IMG/VR virus record: IMGVR_UViG_3300009129_000036
Coordinates: 1 to 39,500 of that record
DNA: 39,500 nt
DNA from: a virus
Strand: one strand, 5' to 3'
The notes beneath the pieces are model-generated. The model was not told the origin of the DNA and searched no databases. It was given only the letters and a program-made list of their open reading frames with translations. Both the position numbers and the translations under genes were made by a program. The stretch's first letter is position 1, and each line of letters begins with the position of its first letter. Positions 37,001 to 39,500 of the stretch are shown here, in pieces.

Positions 37001-39500
37001 TAAAAGATATGGTAAAGACTTAGACATTAATAAAGATATTAATAAAGATAGTTTTTTAGTTTCTGCTAGAGTTTGCGATACTCAATCTGATGTTACTATA
37101 TTGTGCCCTGGTTCTGCAGATATATCGCCGAATGATAGCCCTCCCGCAGTTTATAAATATCAAGACGGTTCTTCTCCGGAAAGTTTTAAGTTTCAAGGAA
37201 CTGTTAAATCAGTATCTGCAATTTCTTTTCGGGGAGTTCCTTATAAAGAAGTCACCTTTACAAATGTAATAGGAAAGTTAGCTCATAAATGGATTGATGG
37301 AAAAGTTTATAATGACGGTGATTTAGTATGGCACAATACAGATATTCTAGGGGTTAAGACCCCCTCTTTGTACGAAGCTGTAGGTTCGGGTGCAGTAGCA
37401 GAACCCACTACAGCAGGGCTTACTAGTTTAAACCTAACTAAAGTTACAGGATCGGGAGACGCGTCTTTATCCGTAGATATATCATATTCAAGTATAGACA
37501 TAGATAGTATAACAGGAGATGGAACAACAGCTACTGTAACTACAAATAGTGCTCATGGATTAGAAACAGGGGCTGTAATCACTATAACAGGAGCTACTAC
37601 AGGGACGGGTTTTAATATTTCTGGAGCTAATATAACAGTAACCGGGACCACTACATTAACCTTTCAAAGCACTTATACGACTAGTGAACCTTCAGATTCT
37701 CCTGCAACTGCGAGAGTTGCTTTTGTTTCTACTTTTGAGGGCAATCCTTTAGTTAAAAAAATAAATGGAAGTATAATAGGTTCAGGATATTCTTTGTATG
37801 ATTCTGATGATGTTAAATATTGGAAATACTTAGGTTGGGATGATCAGCAACAGAGAAATGTAACCAGACATCAAACTAATACTATATTAGACACTTCCAA
37901 ACCATTATTCGATAATGTTAACAGCATGTTAAATCATTTTAATGGTATACTTAGATATTCTAATGGTAAATTCGAACTAGATGTTGAAACTGGAGCAGAA
38001 GACGAAGTTTTCGATTCGGAAGTTCAAGTAATAACCCAAGACGACCTAATAGGTAGTATAAACGTAGAAGATGGGGGTCAGAGAGGAACTTTTAATTCTG
38101 TAACTGTAGGAATACCCGACCCCGCCAATAGATACGATTCTAGGGAAGTGACTTTTTTCAATTCTGATTATTTAGTAGAAGATAGATCGGTTCCTAAGAA
38201 GGGTGACTTTAAAACTCCATATGTGACTAATTACTTCAATTCTAGAATAAATGCAAAACAATATTTGGAAGAATCTAGATATGGTATAAAGATTAATTTT
38301 ACTATGGGTCCTAAAGGTATTAGACTACTTCCAGGTAGTTTAATACAACTATCTCATGATAGATTTGGATGGGAAAATAAATACTTCAGAATTAATACTA
38401 TAAATATATCTCCTGATTGTCTTGTTAAAATTACAGCTTTCGAACATAATGAAGAAGCATTTATAGTTTCCGCTTTAGAAAGATCCAAATTTGAATCAAC
38501 GGATATAGGTATAGCTCCTGTAGCTCTACCTACAGCTCCAGTATTGGACTCCGGCTCTTCTTTTACCTTTGGAGTTGGGGGACTAAGAGTAGATTGGACA
38601 AATTCTTCTGATTTTGATGAAACTAACTATGTTACAGAAGTTTTTAGAAGTATCACTAATGATTTTGATACTGCGGAATTAATAGGAACTACTAAAGAAA
38701 GTTATTTTTTAGATACAACTCAAGGTTTAGTCCCTACAACAGTATATTATTGGGTACGGTATGCAGTTGTAAGACCTAGAAGAAATACTTCGCAAGTAAA
38801 AGGTAAAACGGTACGTTCTGTTATAAATCCCACGCAATTTGCAGGGCAAGAAGCCGAATTACCTGGGGGTCAATCAGGATTTTCAGTTGTGCTTAGTAAT
38901 TCTTCTGATACTATCCCAGTATCTTCAGATGAGCTTACAATAGATTATACAGGGACAGGAACTACAATAACTGCATTTTTCGGTGTTTCTACTATTCCTT
39001 ATGACAGTTCAAATCCTTACACCACTCCTTCTTTCAGAGTTAATAGTGTTACAGGGTCTGATATAGACCCAGATGCAACTCCGACGGAAAATGCTAATAG
39101 TATAGTTTATGGAGATACTAGTAATCTTAATTTATCTGCTACAGACTCCCCAAAAATAGATTTCGAAGTAATTATAGTAGATTCTTTAGGTAATGAAGCA
39201 ACTATTACACAAACCCAGGCTTTTTCTAGGGTAGATCAAGGAGATGAAGGACCAGAAGGACCAGAAGGACCTATTGGAGCTACTGGAGGAACAGGACCTA
39301 TTGGAGCTACTGGAGGAACAGGACCTATTGGAGGAACAGGAGCTCAGGGATCTACAGGAGACCCAGGACCTGACGGAGACGCAGGACCTACAGGAGACCC
39401 AGGACCTCAAGGAACTATAGGACCTCCGGGACCTGAAGGAGACCCAGGACCTACAGGAAATATAGGACCTCAAGGACCTGTTGGAACTATAGGACCTCAA
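34008..39500 (+). CDS. Giant tail hub/fibre protein, runs off the window (at least 1831 aa)
   Basis: A single open frame from ATG 34008 to the right edge with no stop. The first ~1500 residues look like a J-type tail hub that closes the tube and contacts the host: beta-rich, with [35 protein letters not shown], and [27 protein letters not shown], the last resembling lambda gpJ. A fibronectin-like segment lies at about residues 1505-1600 ([20 protein letters not shown] ... [10 protein letters not shown]). From residue about 1744 the chain becomes collagen-like Gly-X-Y triplets. Host-range determinant by position. The true C-terminus is outside the window. Confidence 0.85.
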   Translation, partial: MTKRALNSTLEASLNSEDPFVYAHLVKFEKAIKTITGKPGERAEDYAYLTDASFSIEFDDGSLDSQSNANGSQTYVANALVSVGAVSETTEARASTINITLDSSALSTSTPSEALVITSTYIESYGTGNTDFVDAGFLEGDKIKLVDTSSPYSSNHNKYVRIDRFSENNTRIHYTYMPTGDSDTGLTTENGIYYSLEFASEEVISILNRKDSDTYAGYVNREVFIYKAHINPETGAIIGEPYLAFKGIISVAKIVEDPNSKSRVSWTVSSHWGDFVRVNGRMTSDAAHRALSPDGVSNPLALIDPEYANDLGFAHSEQAINVIATYQVKETKMRMKKKSSWFGLKKSYSLQEYEVEVDREADLRFNLEAKYLPVVYGVQRIDSIPIFADTDKDDSSLVYVAYALCEGEIGGIYDVYFDDQNSICLDKIDEGARSGVTDGNDVVCIGRMDLGNVLQGIDTVDYSTLTALDLVSSVLKQQPWANDYGSAELINVAESNAAGPQANFIFGTTSGATISSGISHEKGAIFDSPIDVRLSIHTGKYNQKASSMLALKAKANEFKIQGTYYESTADYWGANHRLLDTAYVVANYRISEGETEIPHIEYVVRGKLINCYNYDHSYVHDSSDEYSSDDIANFSVGQTVDLKKTSDDSSLGTGVIESIFQIPEESKKRIRLHEDPSLGSVTAFYVSDQTSPGNKWHMVTWDHAYLTHDIKVTMEATIEYVSVADEGGTAYGTAEGEPLGELVRDAFQHNATNNQYMFAMTADEAEVENLQIEQDAGLLENEIADTTTVGADGRLVNSSSNIAGLETGRKIFMANGINIGNSFNSILEADYTFTDNTSPTEDTIEIAEDLTSSIFVGDVVTGEGIVSGTKVSSISFSSPNTTIAFDTQVTSSPTGTLAFRTPNPNASLQTDFYNGMQIVLTRTFSKDGSTKVQTRNITGYAADHQVIRVDKNWDSSFIPKKEDGASPPTFTDSIVIYSPDDNRVSTNPAIQLLDYLTSKRYGKDLDINKDINKDSFLVSARVCDTQSDVTILCPGSADISPNDSPPAVYKYQDGSSPESFKFQGTVKSVSAISFRGVPYKEVTFTNVIGKLAHKWIDGKVYNDGDLVWHNTDILGVKTPSLYEAVGSGAVAEPTTAGLTSLNLTKVTGSGDASLSVDISYSSIDIDSITGDGTTATVTTNSAHGLETGAVITITGATTGTGFNISGANITVTGTTTLTFQSTYTTSEPSDSPATARVAFVSTFEGNPLVKKINGSIIGSGYSLYDSDDVKYWKYLGWDDQQQRNVTRHQTNTILDTSKPLFDNVNSMLNHFNGILRYSNGKFELDVETGAEDEVFDSEVQVITQDDLIGSINVEDGGQRGTFNSVTVGIPDPANRYDSREVTFFNSDYLVEDRSVPKKGDFKTPYVTNYFNSRINAKQYLEESRYGIKINFTMGPKGIRLLPGSLIQLSHDRFGWENKYFRINTINISPDCLVKITAFEHNEEAFIVSALERSKFESTDIGIAPVALPTAPVLDSGSSFTFGVGGLRVDWTNSSDFDETNYVTEVFRSITNDFDTAELIGTTKESYFLDTTQGLVPTTVYYWVRYAVVRPRRNTSQVKGKTVRSVINPTQFAGQEAELPGGQSGFSVVLSNSSDTIPVSSDELTIDYTGTGTTITAFFGVSTIPYDSSNPYTTPSFRVNSVTGSDIDPDATPTENANSIVYGDTSNLNLSATDSPKIDFEVIIVDSLGNEATITQTQAFSRVDQGDEGPEGPEGPIGATGGTGPIGATGGTGPIGGTGAQGSTGDPGPDGDAGPTGDPGPQGTIGPPGPEGDPGPTGNIGPQGPVGTIGPQ
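39237..39500 (+). repeat. Collagen-like Gly-X-Y repeat in the tail fibre
   Basis: At least 85 codons of GGA-X-Y triplets, with [13 protein letters not shown]-type units, and near-identical DNA blocks (GGACCTATTGGAGCTACTGG twice). Such regions form triple-helical shafts in phage fibres and readily change length by recombination. Confidence 0.92.

Noticed and set aside
39186-39500. Ser/Arg-rich minus-strand frame opposite the collagen-like repeat
   Set aside because: Direct consequence of the GGA-X-Y repeat on the other strand.

Overview
The window is a contiguous piece of a tailed double-stranded DNA phage (siphovirus-like: HK97-type head, long tail built on a 1474-residue tape measure). Clues to the host are indirect: AT-rich coding sequence, consensus sigma-70 promoters throughout, tRNA genes with encoded CCA, and a tmRNA whose tag (ANDDVYSLAA) looks gammaproteobacterial. 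The cargo genes (UrtA-type urea-binding protein, IscA/ErpA-type Fe-S carrier, SemiSWEET-like membrane protein) suggest a marine or other nutrient-poor aquatic setting. No integrase, RNA polymerase or DNA polymerase is in the window. The last gene runs off the right edge, so this is not a whole genome.

Layout. Positions 1-700: no credible protein gene; repeated and paired hairpins suggest the 3' part of a large structured RNA. 716-2162: rightward chain of small overlapping, mostly membrane-protein genes (holin-like; lysis or accessory). 2216-3561: promoter plus HNH endonuclease, then a promoter plus an apparent ~325-nt non-coding RNA. 3746-8464: long leftward operons of very small overlapping genes, including a SleB-type cell-wall hydrolase and an IscA-like Fe-S carrier. 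Embedded at 7151-7948 is an RNA cluster: tRNA-Asp, tRNA-Tyr, tRNA-Gly, a circularly permuted (two-piece) tmRNA gene and one abnormal tRNA-like gene. 8546-12423: a leftward block that looks richer in GC, with a papain-like peptidase, a nucleoside deoxyribosyltransferase-like protein, a DnaQ-like exonuclease, a SemiSWEET-like protein and two more copies of a small DNA-binding family first met at 4209. Between these genes lie rightward promoters with no protein gene behind them, and a dense repeat region.

12873-39500: rightward late region. It starts with urtA, whose signal peptide can only be translated from an ATC codon, followed by three virion-type proteins sharing an N-terminal module. Then come the terminase subunits, an exported protein, a second HNH nuclease, portal, a fused protease/scaffold/major capsid protein with an internal ribosome site, neck and tail-terminator proteins, two tube-like tail proteins, two overlapping tail assembly chaperone frames, tape measure, a distal tail protein, and a giant tail hub/fibre ending in a collagen-like repeat.

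All 17 promoters listed have a TTGACA-like -35, exactly 17 bases of spacer and a TATAAT-like -10, so the phage probably relies on host sigma-70 polymerase. The findings most worth a second look are the permuted phage tmRNA, the ATC-started urtA, the structured RNA at the left end, the abnormal tRNA, and the orphan promoter/small-RNA zone at 9370-10260.
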